Shown piece after piece: positions 7,712-15,710 of a stretch of 22,923 nucleotides of DNA. Every line of letters starts with the position of its first letter. Position 1 is the first letter of the stretch. The notes under the pieces are model-generated. The model worked only from the letters and a program-made list of their open reading frames with translations. It had not been told where the DNA came from and made no database searches. Where the stretch lies: positions 1 to 22,923 of the forward strand of contig JAMQPJ010000466.1 of NCBI GenBank assembly GCA_023717585.1, given 5' to 3'. The position numbers were made by a program, and so were the translations under genes. The DNA comes from Thermoanaerobaculia bacterium. GTDB taxonomy: Bacteria > Acidobacteriota > Thermoanaerobaculia > UBA5066.

Positions 7712-10130
7712 CCAGCCTCGCGATCGTGACGGCCTGGCCGCCCTCCTCTGCGTCGCCCCATCGGTAGGACGCGACTCCGGGATGCGTCGTCAGGAACTCC
7801 CGCACCGCGGCCGCGAGCCGGCCCGTCCCATGGCCGTGGACGAGGCGGAGCGCCGCCTTGCCGGAGAGAAGAGCGTCGTTGATGGCTCGCTCGACCACGG
7901 GAAGGGCGTCATCGACCCTCTGCCCGACGAGCACGACCTCGGCCGTGGCCATCGTCGTCACGACTCCGGACGAGGAAGGCGGGGGAGTCCGAGCCCGATT
8001 CGAAGCGGGGGCCAGGGTCTCGACCGGAACCGGACGTCCTGCCGGAGAAGCGGATGAAGCAGGGGAGAGCGCCGCGAGCGCAACCCGGAGGCGCTTCCCC
8101 TTGACCTCGACTTCGGCCTCCCCGCGTCCCACCGCGAGCGCCAGGAGGCGCCCTGTCGCGCCGAGGCCCGCGATGCGGACCTGCATGCCGGCGGAAACAG
8201 GCCCGGCCAGCGGGGGAGGCTCGTCTTGCCCGCCGAAGAGGCCCAGCGCGGCCTCGCGCGCCGACTGAGTGACGGTCATCAGCGCGCCCCGCGAGATGGA
8301 GCGCCCCGCCTTCAGGTCCTCGCGCATGCGTTCGAGCTCCTGCCGCGTCTTCTCGCGCAGCGTCGCGAGGGCCCGGTCGATTTGCTCCTTCGCCTTCTCC
8401 TTCACCTTCGCCCGCTCCAGGGCGAGCACGGCGCGCTCTCTTTCGAGATCGAGGAGGCGGGACGCGGCCTTCTCCGCCCCCGCCTTTGCCTTGTCCGCCT
8501 CCTCGCGGGCGCGGCGCGTTTCGGTTTCCAGGCGCGTCAAAGCCGCGTCCGCGGCCTCCCACTTCGCGCCGAGCTGTTTCTTCGCGGAGGCGAGGACGCG
8601 CGCGGGCAGGCCTGCCTTCTCCGCGACCGCGAGCGCGCGCGATCGCCCGCTTGCGCCGGCCCGCACGCGGAACGTGGGCCGGCCCGCCTTTTCGTCGAAC
8701 TCCATCGCGGCGGAGAGGACTCGCGGGCGGTCCTGCGCCCACTCCTTCACGGCGGAGAGGTGCGTCGTCGCGATCGTGACGCCGCCGCGCGCAAGATCCT
8801 CGTCCAGGACGGCGATCGCGAGCGCCGCTCCCTCGGCCGGATCGGTGCCGCTGCCGAGCTCGTCGAGGAGGACGAGGCTCCGGGACGTGGCTTCCGCAAG
8901 GACCCGGGCCATGCGCGTCATGGCGGCCGCGAACGAAGAAAGGTCTCCGAGGAGGTCCTGCGCGTCGCCCGCCACGACGAGCACCTGGTCGAACACGGGA
9001 AGCGTGGAACCCGGCCCGCACGGAATCGCGAAGCCCGACTGCGCGAGGAGCGCGAAGAGGCCGGCGGTCTTCATGGCGACGCTCTTGCCGCCCGCGTTCG
9101 GGCCCGAGAGGAGCAGGAGCCGCGAGCCCTCGGGCAATTCGAGGTCCAGGGGCACGGCATCCGCGTGACGTTCCTCGAGCTCCCCGAAGACGTCCGCCCG
9201 GAGGTCGGCGAGGCGCCGGTCCAGAAGGGGATGGCGCGCGGCTTTGAGGACGAACCGATCGGAGAAGTCGGGGAAGACGCCCGCGACGCGCGACGAAAAC
9301 TCCGCGCGCGCCTGGAACGCGTCCAGCTCCGTGAGCACCTCCACCGCGGTCACGAGGTCCTCGCGCCGCGCCGAAAAGCGGCCCGTCAGGGCCACGAGGA
9401 TGCGGTGCATTTCCTCGCGTTCCTCTTCCGCGGCTTCCTGGAGCGCGTTGTTGTCCTCGACGACGTGAAGCGGCTCCACGAAGACGGTCTGGCCCGAGCC
9501 CGACCGCTCGTGCAGGAGGCCGCCCACCTGGTCGCGCCGGTCCGCGCGCACGGGCAGGCAGTAGCGGCCGCCCTTTTCGGTCACGTAGCCGCCCGTCAGC
9601 GCGTCCGGATGCGTTCGCGCGACCTCCTCGAGCTTTCGAACGACCTCCCTCCTCAGCCGCTGGATCGATGCGCGGATCGCGTACAGGCGCGCAGATGCGG
9701 TGTCCTTCACCCGCCCGTCGGGCTCGAACGTGGGCTCGCGCTCCGCGAGCAGGTCCTCGAACGAGGTGAGCGGAAGGAGCAGGTCGGAAAGGGCGGTGAG
9801 CGCGAGGTCGGGAACAGGCACGGCGACGCGCGCGCCCTCCGCTCGCTCGACGAGGAGGAAGAGGTCGAGGAGGTCCTCCGGCGGAAGCGCGCGCCCCTGC
9901 GGGCCGAGGCGCGAGACGAGTGGAGCCCCCTCGTCGAGCCCTCCGAGAGCGACCGGAGGGCGAAGCGCGCGGCGCGCGAGGAGATCCCGGGTGACGCCGA
10001 GGCGGCGCACGACTTCGAACGTGTCCGGCGACGGCATCGCGCCGTGGACCCGGTCCCGGCCGCGCTCCGTGGAACAAAAACGCCCGGCGAGCCGAAGCGC
10101 GCCGGGCCAGTCGAGTTCGGGATGACTCAC
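7704..10130 (-). CDS. mutS2: MutS2 family ATPase with Smr domain
   Basis: This is an 808-residue MutS-like ATPase without mismatch-binding domains; the family acts in suppression of recombination or in rescue of collided ribosomes. Core helices cover about 1-330. Walker A GPNAGGKS is at 343-350, followed by the ABC-type signature region and Walker B LVLLDELGSGTDP at about 419-431, then the TTHLSAVK switch. A coiled coil rich in Lys/Glu/Arg follows, and a C-terminal Smr domain at about 729-805. The Smr HGHGTG loop is present, but the usual LDLRG motif reads VVLVGQ, so nuclease activity is doubtful. The open frame reaches 10283, but its first part overlaps rpsU; I chose GTG at 10130, 11 bases after the rpsU stop, which gives the family N-terminus. 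Confidence 0.93.
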   Translation of the reverse strand: MSHPELDWPGALRLAGRFCSTERGRDRVHGAMPSPDTFEVVRRLGVTRDLLARRALRPPVALGGLDEGAPLVSRLGPQGRALPPEDLLDLFLLVERAEGARVAVPVPDLALTALSDLLLPLTSFEDLLAEREPTFEPDGRVKDTASARLYAIRASIQRLRREVVRKLEEVARTHPDALTGGYVTEKGGRYCLPVRADRRDQVGGLLHERSGSGQTVFVEPLHVVEDNNALQEAAEEEREEMHRILVALTGRFSARREDLVTAVEVLTELDAFQARAEFSSRVAGVFPDFSDRFVLKAARHPLLDRRLADLRADVFGELEERHADAVPLDLELPEGSRLLLLSGPNAGGKSVAMKTAGLFALLAQSGFAIPCGPGSTLPVFDQVLVVAGDAQDLLGDLSSFAAAMTRMARVLAEATSRSLVLLDELGSGTDPAEGAALAIAVLDEDLARGGVTIATTHLSAVKEWAQDRPRVLSAAMEFDEKAGRPTFRVRAGASGRSRALAVAEKAGLPARVLASAKKQLGAKWEAADAALTRLETETRRAREEADKAKAGAEKAASRLLDLERERAVLALERAKVKEKAKEQIDRALATLREKTRQELERMREDLKAGRSISRGALMTVTQSAREAALGLFGGQDEPPPLAGPVSAGMQVRIAGLGATGRLLALAVGRGEAEVEVKGKRLRVALAALSPASSASPAGRPVPVETLAPASNRARTPPPSSSGVVTTMATAEVVLVGQRVDDALPVVERAINDALLSGKAALRLVHGHGTGRLAAAVREFLTTHPGVASYRWGDAEEGGQAVTIARLDV

Positions 10131-10141
10131 GGAACGGGAAT

Positions 10142-10348
10142 CTACATCCCCGTGCGGCGCTCTTCCGCCAGCTTGCGGAGCATTTTCTTGCGGGCGGCAA
10201 TGGCCTTGCGTTTCCGCTTGGCAGAGGGCTTCTCGTAGTGCTGACGCTTCTTGAGCTCGGAGAGGATGCCGGATTTCTCGCACTTGCGCTTGAAGCGGCG
10301 CAGTGCGTTCTCGAACGACTCGTCTTCCTTGACGTGGATCAGCGGCAC
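10142..10348 (-). CDS. rpsU: 30S ribosomal protein bS21
   Basis: This 68-residue, very basic protein belongs to the small subunit, near the anti-Shine-Dalgarno end of 16S rRNA, and aids initiation. The family core ESFENALRRFKRK is followed by CEKSGILSELKKRQHYEKPS and an Arg/Lys-rich tail. The start is GTG at 10348, preceded by AGGAGG ten bases upstream. The open frame continues upstream by 24 codons, but that part covers the leader and lacks family sequence. It heads the operon with mutS2, dnaG and rpoD, the order known from the E. coli macromolecular-synthesis operon except for mutS2. Confidence 0.96.
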   Translation of the reverse strand: MPLIHVKEDESFENALRRFKRKCEKSGILSELKKRQHYEKPSAKRKRKAIAARKKMLRKLAEERRTGM

Positions 10349-10374
10349 TAAAGGTCTCCCTCCTCTCCGGCCCC

Positions 10375-10415
10375 GTTTGCCCCGAACCCGGAAGGTCCAG
10401 AGGGCGCGGGCAAAC
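10375..10415 (-). promoter_or_regulatory. stem-loop at the 5' end of the rpsU leader RNA
   Basis: GTTTGCCC at 10415-10408 and GGGCAAAC at 10382-10375 (minus strand) form a perfect 8-bp stem with a 25-base loop containing further C/G pairing options. The predicted transcription start, about 7 bases after the -10 box, falls at the first arm, so the transcript would begin with this hairpin. The Shine-Dalgarno of rpsU lies about 15 bases after it. It may protect the 5' end or control translation; its function is inferred only. Confidence 0.5.
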
Positions 10416-10420
10416 TTCAC

Positions 10421-10449
10421 ATGCTAGAGCCGGTTGGGCCGGGCGTCAA
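10421..10449 (-). promoter_or_regulatory. sigma70-type promoter of rpsU-mutS2-dnaG-rpoD
   Basis: TTGACG at 10449-10444 and TAGCAT at 10426-10421 (minus strand) are separated by exactly 17 bases. The -35 matches consensus at five of six positions and the -10 at four of six. The predicted start lies near 10414, giving a leader of about 66 bases before the rpsU GTG. Confidence 0.75.
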
Positions 10450-10488
10450 TCGATCCGGCCGGGGTCCCGCTCAGGTTCGCTGTCCGAA

Positions 10489-10494
10489 TATAAT
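10489..10494 (+). promoter_or_regulatory. -10 box (TATAAT) of the GAF-protein gene
   Basis: A perfect TATAAT lies on the plus strand 51 bases before the ATG at 10546. No good -35 is seen at 16-18 bases upstream (G/C-rich, about CCCGCT). Together with the rpsU promoter it forms a divergent control region. An AGGAGA lies directly upstream of the ATG with a short spacer of about four bases. Confidence 0.5.
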
Positions 10495-10545
10495 GCCGGG
10501 ACCACGACGCCGAAGGCCCCGCCAGAAGGCGCCGTCAGGAGACGT

Positions 10546-12189
10546 ATGCCGGTCGACCCCGCAGCGACACGCCGCTTGATCGAATCGCTGTCCACGCATC
10601 TCGAGGATCACCTCGCGGCGTGGAAATCGTCGCTCGTGGACGCGCGGAGAGACATCGAGGTCCTCCTCACCACGCTGTCGGAGAAGATTCCGGCGCACGC
10701 GAAGCCGCTGCTCCCGGAGGACCTCGTCGCGCTGATGCTCGAGGACGCGGCGCCCGCGCCCCCTGCCCCCGCGGCGGCCCCGGCCTCGGGCGCGCCTCAG
10801 GCCGACTGGACCGTCGTGCGCGGTTCGCTGGCCGCCATCGAGTCCGCCCGCACCCAGGTCGACGTCCTCTCGCGGTTCCTCACGCGCGTCAACGCGCATG
10901 CGTCGCGGGTCGCCCTGCTCGTCCTTCGGAACGACCGTCTCACCGGCTGGAAGGCCCTCGGATTCGACGCGTCCGGAGGGCGCGACGACGCTGTGCGCAT
11001 TCTCGACATCGGCGCCGAGGACGATCCGTTCCTCGCCGCCGTGCTCAAGTCGCAGCATTCCGTGCTCGCCGAGCCGCCCAGCGAATCCGGGCCGCTCCGC
11101 CGCGCCCTCGGCGGGCAGGCGCCCGCGCGCACTCTCCTCGTTCCGATGGTCATCCGCGACCGGCTTGCCGGCGTCGTCTGCGCCGACGAGCTGCCGGGTG
11201 AGGACGGCCGGCTGAACGAGGCCGCCGTCGAGGTCCTCACGTTCGTGACCGGCCTCGCGGTGGATCTCCTGGCCGCGCGCAAGAAGATACCGTCCCCCTC
11301 CCTCACGCCCACGGGAGAGGCGATCGCCCGCTTCGAGCCATCGACGTCGGCTTCGCCGGCGCCGGCCGTCCCGGACTTCGAGGTCGAGGTCTCTCCCGCG
11401 CCGCCGCCCGCGCCGGGCCCCGTTCCGACTCCGCAGCGCTCGCGGTCCACCGATGCCGGCGAAGCCCTGCGCGCCATCGAGGAGTCCGCGAAGTCGCGGA
11501 TCCCGCCGGGCATCCGCTCCTTCTCGTCCGATCCGGGCCTCACGAGCCAGATTCCCACGATGGGCGTCGTCCCTTCTGTCCCCGCACTCTCCGTCCCTTC
11601 GTTCTCGGCGTCACCTTCGTTCGCACCGACGCCCTCGGCTGCTTCCTTCCCGACCCCCTCCGCGCCTGCGCCCGCGCTCCCGCTCTCCGCTTCGCTTCCC
11701 GGATCCCTGGTCTCGCCGCTCTCCAACGCGTCCACCGGCGATTTCACCGGTGCGTTCGAGGCCCTGCGCGCTTCGGGGCGCGGGGCGTCGCCCGCGGATG
11801 GCGACCTTGCCATGCAAAAGCCCGCCCGCGTGCCGACGTCGGCCGTGACGCCCCCGCGCGACATCGCGAGCGCGGTGCGACCGATCTCGGGATTCGTTCC
11901 GCGGGGTCGCGCGACGGCCGCCGACAGCCCGCAGCGCGCGCAGGACGACGCCCGGCGGCTGGCCCGCCTGCTCATTTCGGAGATCAAGCTCTACAACGAG
12001 AAGAAGGTGGAAGAGGGCCGCACCCTGAACGACCTCTACGAACGTCTCAAGGACGACATCGAGAGGAGCCGCCAGGTCTATGACGAAAGGACGCCCGCCT
12101 CCATCCGCGGCGACACGGACTTCTTCCACGACGAGCTCGTGCGCATCCTCGCCGACGGTCGGGCCGAAGCGCTCGGCTCGGTGAGCTGA
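10546..12189 (+). CDS. GAF-like domain protein with charged C-terminal helical module
   Basis: This 547-residue cytoplasmic protein is of unknown function. A helical N-terminus covers about 1-60. A GAF-like domain at about 88-245 has an alpha-beta pattern and the LLVPMVIRDRLAGVVCADE strand pair typical of GAF ends. A Pro/Ala/Ser-rich, probably disordered linker covers about 250-460. A compact C-terminal module at about 467-540 starts DDARRLARLLISEIKLYN and continues with LYERLKDDIERSR and FFHDELVRIL. I recall similar C-terminal modules on other regulatory-looking proteins of Acidobacteriota and deltaproteobacteria, but know no named function. No kinase, GGDEF or DNA-binding domain is present. 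The architecture suggests sensing or scaffolding. The next gene follows almost directly, so they may be co-transcribed. Confidence 0.75.
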   Translation: MPVDPAATRRLIESLSTHLEDHLAAWKSSLVDARRDIEVLLTTLSEKIPAHAKPLLPEDLVALMLEDAAPAPPAPAAAPASGAPQADWTVVRGSLAAIESARTQVDVLSRFLTRVNAHASRVALLVLRNDRLTGWKALGFDASGGRDDAVRILDIGAEDDPFLAAVLKSQHSVLAEPPSESGPLRRALGGQAPARTLLVPMVIRDRLAGVVCADELPGEDGRLNEAAVEVLTFVTGLAVDLLAARKKIPSPSLTPTGEAIARFEPSTSASPAPAVPDFEVEVSPAPPPAPGPVPTPQRSRSTDAGEALRAIEESAKSRIPPGIRSFSSDPGLTSQIPTMGVVPSVPALSVPSFSASPSFAPTPSAASFPTPSAPAPALPLSASLPGSLVSPLSNASTGDFTGAFEALRASGRGASPADGDLAMQKPARVPTSAVTPPRDIASAVRPISGFVPRGRATAADSPQRAQDDARRLARLLISEIKLYNEKKVEEGRTLNDLYERLKDDIERSRQVYDERTPASIRGDTDFFHDELVRILADGRAEALGSVS

Positions 12190-12223
12190 GCAGCTGGCTC
12201 TCCCGGTTTTCCTTCTCGCGGGC

Positions 12224-14332
12224 GTGCTTTCGGCGGGAAGGCTCGCCTTCTCGTCGGCGGCGCCCGACACGCCCCCGGCGCTCTCCGAGGTCTCGGTCCT
12301 CAGGAAGCGCCTCTTCGCCGCTTCCCTCGCGCTCGCGAAAGGCGACGGCTCCGCCGAAGCCCTCGTCGCCGGACTCGACGCGTCGCCTCTAGGCCTCCCG
12401 GGCCTCCCCGAGTGGATCGGTCTCTCGGCAGGAACGGACGAGCGGGCGAATCGTGTGTCCGCTCTCCTTGCCTTCGCGGCGGGCGCCCCGCCTCTCGCCC
12501 TCTCCCGCGCCGCCCTCTCCCGAGCCGCGCGTCTCGCCGCAACCCCCAAGGAGCGCGCGGCCGTGAGCGCCGCCCTCGCCGCGCGGCCCGCGCCGGAGAG
12601 GTCGAAGCCGCGCGCCCTCATCGCGCGTGCGCTCGCCGAGTCGCGCGTCGCCTCCGGCGCCGAGGCGCGCGGCTTCCTCGTCCGCCTCGCGGCGATCCTC
12701 CCCGACGCTCCCGCCCGCGCCTCGGACCTCTTCGACGACGACGATCGGGATGCCTTCGAGGCCGCCGTTGGCCTGTCATCCGTCGAGATTCGAGTGGCCC
12801 GGGCCCGGGCCATCGCGGGCCGCGATTCCAGACGGGCGTCCGCGCTCCTGCGCTCGCTCGGACCGGACGTGCCCGCTCGTTCGCGCGCCGAGACCGCCGA
12901 TGCGTGGCTCCTCGCAGGCAGCCCGCGCGACGCGAAGCGCCTTCTCTCCCTCGGACTCGCCGACCCGGCGGACGAAACCGAGGCGCTCCACAGGGCCGCG
13001 CTCTCGTGGCTCGTCGAGACCCGTCTCATGGGCGTGCCCGAGACCCGCCGGGCGCGCCGCAGTCGTCGCGCTCCCGCCGCCCGGCCCTCCAGGGCCCTTT
13101 CCGAAAAGGAGAAGGTCGCCGCCGGCGTCCGGCTGGCCGCCCTCGACGCGCTTCTCTTGGGCCCGCTCTTCGACGACGATCGGCGCAGGCTCCTCGAGAG
13201 TGGAGTCCGTCTGGCCTGGAAGGCCGCGCGCGCAGACGACGCCCGCCGCCTCCTCACGCCGCTGCTCGCGCTCGACTCGACGACGGACGCGGGAGCGGCG
13301 GAGTGGTTCGCCGTCGCGTGGGCGCGTTATGCGGTCGGCGATTTCGCCGAGGCGGCGCGCCTTTTCGACGAGCAGATTCCCGCGTATCGCGGGGCGTTCC
13401 TGCGCCGGCGCGCGACCTATTGGTCCGCGCGGGCACACGAGAAGGCCGGCGACGCGAGCACGGCGAAAGCGCTCTACGCCGGGCTCGTGCCGGGCACCGT
13501 TGCCGATCTCTACGGGCGTTGGGCGGCTGCCGCGCTCGGCGTGACGATTCCGGCCGCGCCGCCGGCGCTCGCCGCTTTCGAAAGGGACGAGGTTCCCGGC
13601 GAACCCGCCCTGCCCTCGCGCGAGTTTCTCCGCTGCGGATTCCCCGGTCTCGCCGAGGACGCCGCCGAGAGCGAGGGCTCGCTCGATCCGCTCTTCGCGG
13701 GCCGCGCGGCTTCGGCGCGGGGCGACCATCGCCGCGCGGCCGCGGTGCTGAAGCGGCGCTATCCGGAGCTCGGAACTCCCGAGGAGGGCGCGGTCCCCGC
13801 CCAGGCGCGCGCCGCCTATTACCCGCTGGCGCATGCGGATCGGATCGGAGAGGCCGCGCGGGCCGCGGGGGTTCCGGCCTCGCTCCTGTTCGGCCTCATC
13901 CGGCAGGAGAGCGTTTTCACCGAGGACGCGAAATCGCGCGCGGGCGCTCTCGGCCTCATGCAGGTGATGCCCTCGACGGGCCGCCACCTCTACCGGAAGG
14001 AGAAGGGCAAGGGCCGTCCAGACCTCCGGGACCCCGATGCGAACCTGCGGCTCGGCGCGCGCTATCTGAGGCAGCTCCTCGACGCCTTTTCGGGCGACAC
14101 CGGCGCGGCGCTCGCTGCGTACAACGCCGGGCCCGCGCGCGTCAGGGCGTGGAAAAGAGCGTCCCACTTCGCACCCGAGGACGAGTTCCTGGAGTCGATC
14201 CCTTTCTCGGAGACACGCCTCTACGTCAAGCGCGTGCTGTTCTTCCAGAGCGTCTACTCGTCGCTCTACGGGCTCCCGCTCGACGCCGCATCGCCGGTGG
14301 CGTCCCTGCCGGCGGCCGAACCGAAACCCTGA
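12224..14332 (+). CDS. soluble lytic murein transglycosylase, Slt70-like
   Basis: This protein cleaves peptidoglycan between MurNAc and GlcNAc, forming anhydro-muropeptides, in the periplasm. With this start it has 702 residues: a long Ala/Arg-rich helical superhelix with TPR-like repeats (about 20-530, as in the Slt70 U and L domains), then the SLT domain at about 535-680. Catalytic Glu562 lies in RQESVF, followed by SRAGALGLMQVMPSTG and AAYNAGPARV. GTG at 12224 is the first conventional start but yields no full signal peptide. CTG at 12194, with GGTGAG eight bases upstream and only 4 bases after the preceding stop, adds ten residues (MALPVFLLAG) and creates a credible secretion signal. The domain call is firm; the start is open. 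Confidence 0.92.
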   Translation: MLSAGRLAFSSAAPDTPPALSEVSVLRKRLFAASLALAKGDGSAEALVAGLDASPLGLPGLPEWIGLSAGTDERANRVSALLAFAAGAPPLALSRAALSRAARLAATPKERAAVSAALAARPAPERSKPRALIARALAESRVASGAEARGFLVRLAAILPDAPARASDLFDDDDRDAFEAAVGLSSVEIRVARARAIAGRDSRRASALLRSLGPDVPARSRAETADAWLLAGSPRDAKRLLSLGLADPADETEALHRAALSWLVETRLMGVPETRRARRSRRAPAARPSRALSEKEKVAAGVRLAALDALLLGPLFDDDRRRLLESGVRLAWKAARADDARRLLTPLLALDSTTDAGAAEWFAVAWARYAVGDFAEAARLFDEQIPAYRGAFLRRRATYWSARAHEKAGDASTAKALYAGLVPGTVADLYGRWAAAALGVTIPAAPPALAAFERDEVPGEPALPSREFLRCGFPGLAEDAAESEGSLDPLFAGRAASARGDHRRAAAVLKRRYPELGTPEEGAVPAQARAAYYPLAHADRIGEAARAAGVPASLLFGLIRQESVFTEDAKSRAGALGLMQVMPSTGRHLYRKEKGKGRPDLRDPDANLRLGARYLRQLLDAFSGDTGAALAAYNAGPARVRAWKRASHFAPEDEFLESIPFSETRLYVKRVLFFQSVYSSLYGLPLDAASPVASLPAAEPKP

Positions 14333-14356
14333 CCGGCGCCCTTCAAACGGCGCCGG
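14333..14356. terminator. G+C-rich hairpin between convergent slt and fur genes
   Basis: CCGGCGCC at 14333-14340 and GGCGCCGG at 14349-14356 form a perfect 8-bp stem with an 8-base loop, placed directly after the slt stop and overlapping the last codons of fur. No U-run follows on either strand, so termination is a guess; it could pause polymerase from both sides. Confidence 0.35.
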
Positions 14357-14819
14357 CGGCCCTCGCGGAGGTTTTCGCGGCCGACTTGCGGCAGGCGGAG
14401 CAAATGCCCCGGATCTGGTGGGAGTGCGACGTGGCGGCGAAGTCGTATTCCCTGCAGACGGCTTCCTGGCGCTTCTCGATCGCCGCGTCGATGAATTCGA
14501 TGACCTTCCCGCAGTTCGAGCACACGAGGTGATCGTGGTGCTCGCCCTTGCGCAGCCGCTCGTAGCGGTACTTCTCCTCGTTCAGACGCACACGCCCCAC
14601 GAGGCCGCACTCGTGCAGAAGCTCCAGCGTGCGGTAAATCGTCGCGCGGCTCACCTTCGTGCCGCGGTCGCGCATGCGAATGACGAGATCCTCCGCGTCG
14701 AAGTGCCGGTGCGTCGAGAAGATTTCGTCGAAGAGGGCCGTCCGCTCGCGCGTGACCTTCAGGCTCCTCTTCCTCAGGAAGTCATCGAAGACCCGCCGTT
14801 CGTCTGCGTTTTGATTCAC
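14343..14819 (-). CDS. Fur-family transcriptional regulator
   Basis: This 158-residue metal-responsive repressor is a dimer in the cytoplasm. The winged helix is at about 10-85, with SRATIYRTLELL as recognition helix region. The metal and dimer domain carries EHHDHLVC (residues 93-100) and two CxxC pairs, Cys100/Cys103 and Cys140/Cys143, which would hold structural zinc. This layout fits Fur, Zur or PerR; the exact metal cannot be read from sequence. The GTG start is 12 bases after the stop of the subtilase-like gene, without an obvious Shine-Dalgarno, so it is probably read from the same transcript. No Fur-box-like palindrome was recognised near it. Confidence 0.92.
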   Translation of the reverse strand: MNQNADERRVFDDFLRKRSLKVTRERTALFDEIFSTHRHFDAEDLVIRMRDRGTKVSRATIYRTLELLHECGLVGRVRLNEEKYRYERLRKGEHHDHLVCSNCGKVIEFIDAAIEKRQEAVCREYDFAATSHSHQIRGICSACRKSAAKTSARAAGAV

Positions 14820-14831
14820 CTGGTAAAGATA

Positions 14832-15662
14832 TCAGTCCGCCCGCCGAACGGGAATCCCCAACCGCAAGAGCGCCCGGAGGCCGAGTGCCGGGGGCTGGCC
14901 GGGGAGCCGCCGGGCCGCCTCGGCGAGCCGGGCGAGGACCCCTTCCCGGTCGAGCCGTGGGTCCTTGCTCACGAGCGCGAGGGCAGCCCCGGCCACGAGG
15001 GAGGCCGCGAACGAGGTCCCGCCCGCCTTCTCCCGGGAGCGCCCGTCCAGGGACGGCACATGGAGCGGCACCGCCGGAGCGAGGAGATCCGGCTTCAGGA
15101 CTCCGCCGATTACGCCCACCCGCGGCCCCCGGGCCGGGCGCTTCGCCTCGACGTCCCAGCCTCCGACGCCGATCGCATGACGTGAGGAGGCGGGCGAGAC
15201 GCAGGCCCCAGCCGGATCCCAACCCGCGGCCGCGACGACGACGACGCCCCGGTCGTCAAGGGCCCGGACGAGGGACGGAATCTCGCTGCGCACGCCTCGC
15301 CGCTCGGGATCGTCCCCGAACGGGCAGAGGACGACGCGGATCCCATACGCGGCTCCACGCGCGAGCAGCCAGCGGAAGGCCCGCACGATCGCCTGCCTCG
15401 GGACGCGGTGGTCCTGACCCACTTTCATGAGCACGACCCGGGCGCGCGGGGAAGGCGAGACGAGGCCGCTTCCGCGGCCGTCCCCGGCCGCGAGCAGCAT
15501 CGTGCGCGTCCCGTGCTCGGCGAAGGACCTCGGGTCGCCGTAGCGGAAAGGCACCACGCGGCGGCCCGTCGTGTCGCGGCACGCGATCACGCGGCGGGCG
15601 GGGAGGTCGGGATGCTTGACGAAGCCGACGTCCAGAATCGCAATCGCGGGGCGCGGAGTCAC
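14832..15662 (-). CDS. minimal S8 (subtilisin-like) peptidase domain protein
   Basis: This 276-residue protein consists of a subtilase fold only, with no signal peptide and no propeptide, so it is probably cytoplasmic. The triad is visible: Asp11 in AILDVGF, His50 in AEHGTRT, Ser217 in GGTSFAASLVAG; KPDLLAPA before the Ser region is also conserved. The position that normally holds the oxyanion-hole Asn (AAGN) reads AAGW (Trp148). The enzyme may be weak, altered or inactive as a protease. The start is GTG at 15662 with no Shine-Dalgarno; a TACACT -10-like box at 15674-15669 lies only 6 bases upstream, which would fit a leaderless message. It precedes fur by 12 bases. Substrate is unknown. Confidence 0.8.
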   Translation of the reverse strand: MTPRPAIAILDVGFVKHPDLPARRVIACRDTTGRRVVPFRYGDPRSFAEHGTRTMLLAAGDGRGSGLVSPSPRARVVLMKVGQDHRVPRQAIVRAFRWLLARGAAYGIRVVLCPFGDDPERRGVRSEIPSLVRALDDRGVVVVAAAGWDPAGACVSPASSRHAIGVGGWDVEAKRPARGPRVGVIGGVLKPDLLAPAVPLHVPSLDGRSREKAGGTSFAASLVAGAALALVSKDPRLDREGVLARLAEAARRLPGQPPALGLRALLRLGIPVRRAD

Positions 15663-15710
15663 GAGTCGAGTGTAGAGGGACGCTCAACCGGGCTCTATTC
15701 GGCGGAGGGG

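Noticed and set aside
7909..10238. A 670-codon plus frame and a 763-codon shifted minus frame across mutS2
   Set aside because: Both overlap mutS2 completely, have Arg/Gly/Pro-rich composition and no recognisable domain.
10131..10283. Longer MutS2 N-terminus starting at 10283
   Set aside because: The extra residues are the rpsU coding sequence in another frame; GTG at 10130 gives the family N-terminus.
10797..13257. Minus-strand frames of 396 and 548 codons opposite the GAF and Slt genes
   Set aside because: Ser/Arg/Ala-rich antisense translation without motifs.
12412..14532. A 706-codon plus-strand frame shifted relative to the transglycosylase
   Set aside because: Arg/Gly-rich; the catalytic SLT motifs are in the other frame.
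14800..14840. Possible Fur box upstream of fur
   Set aside because: No 19-bp A/T-rich palindrome of Fur type is present; only a short AGATATC stretch.
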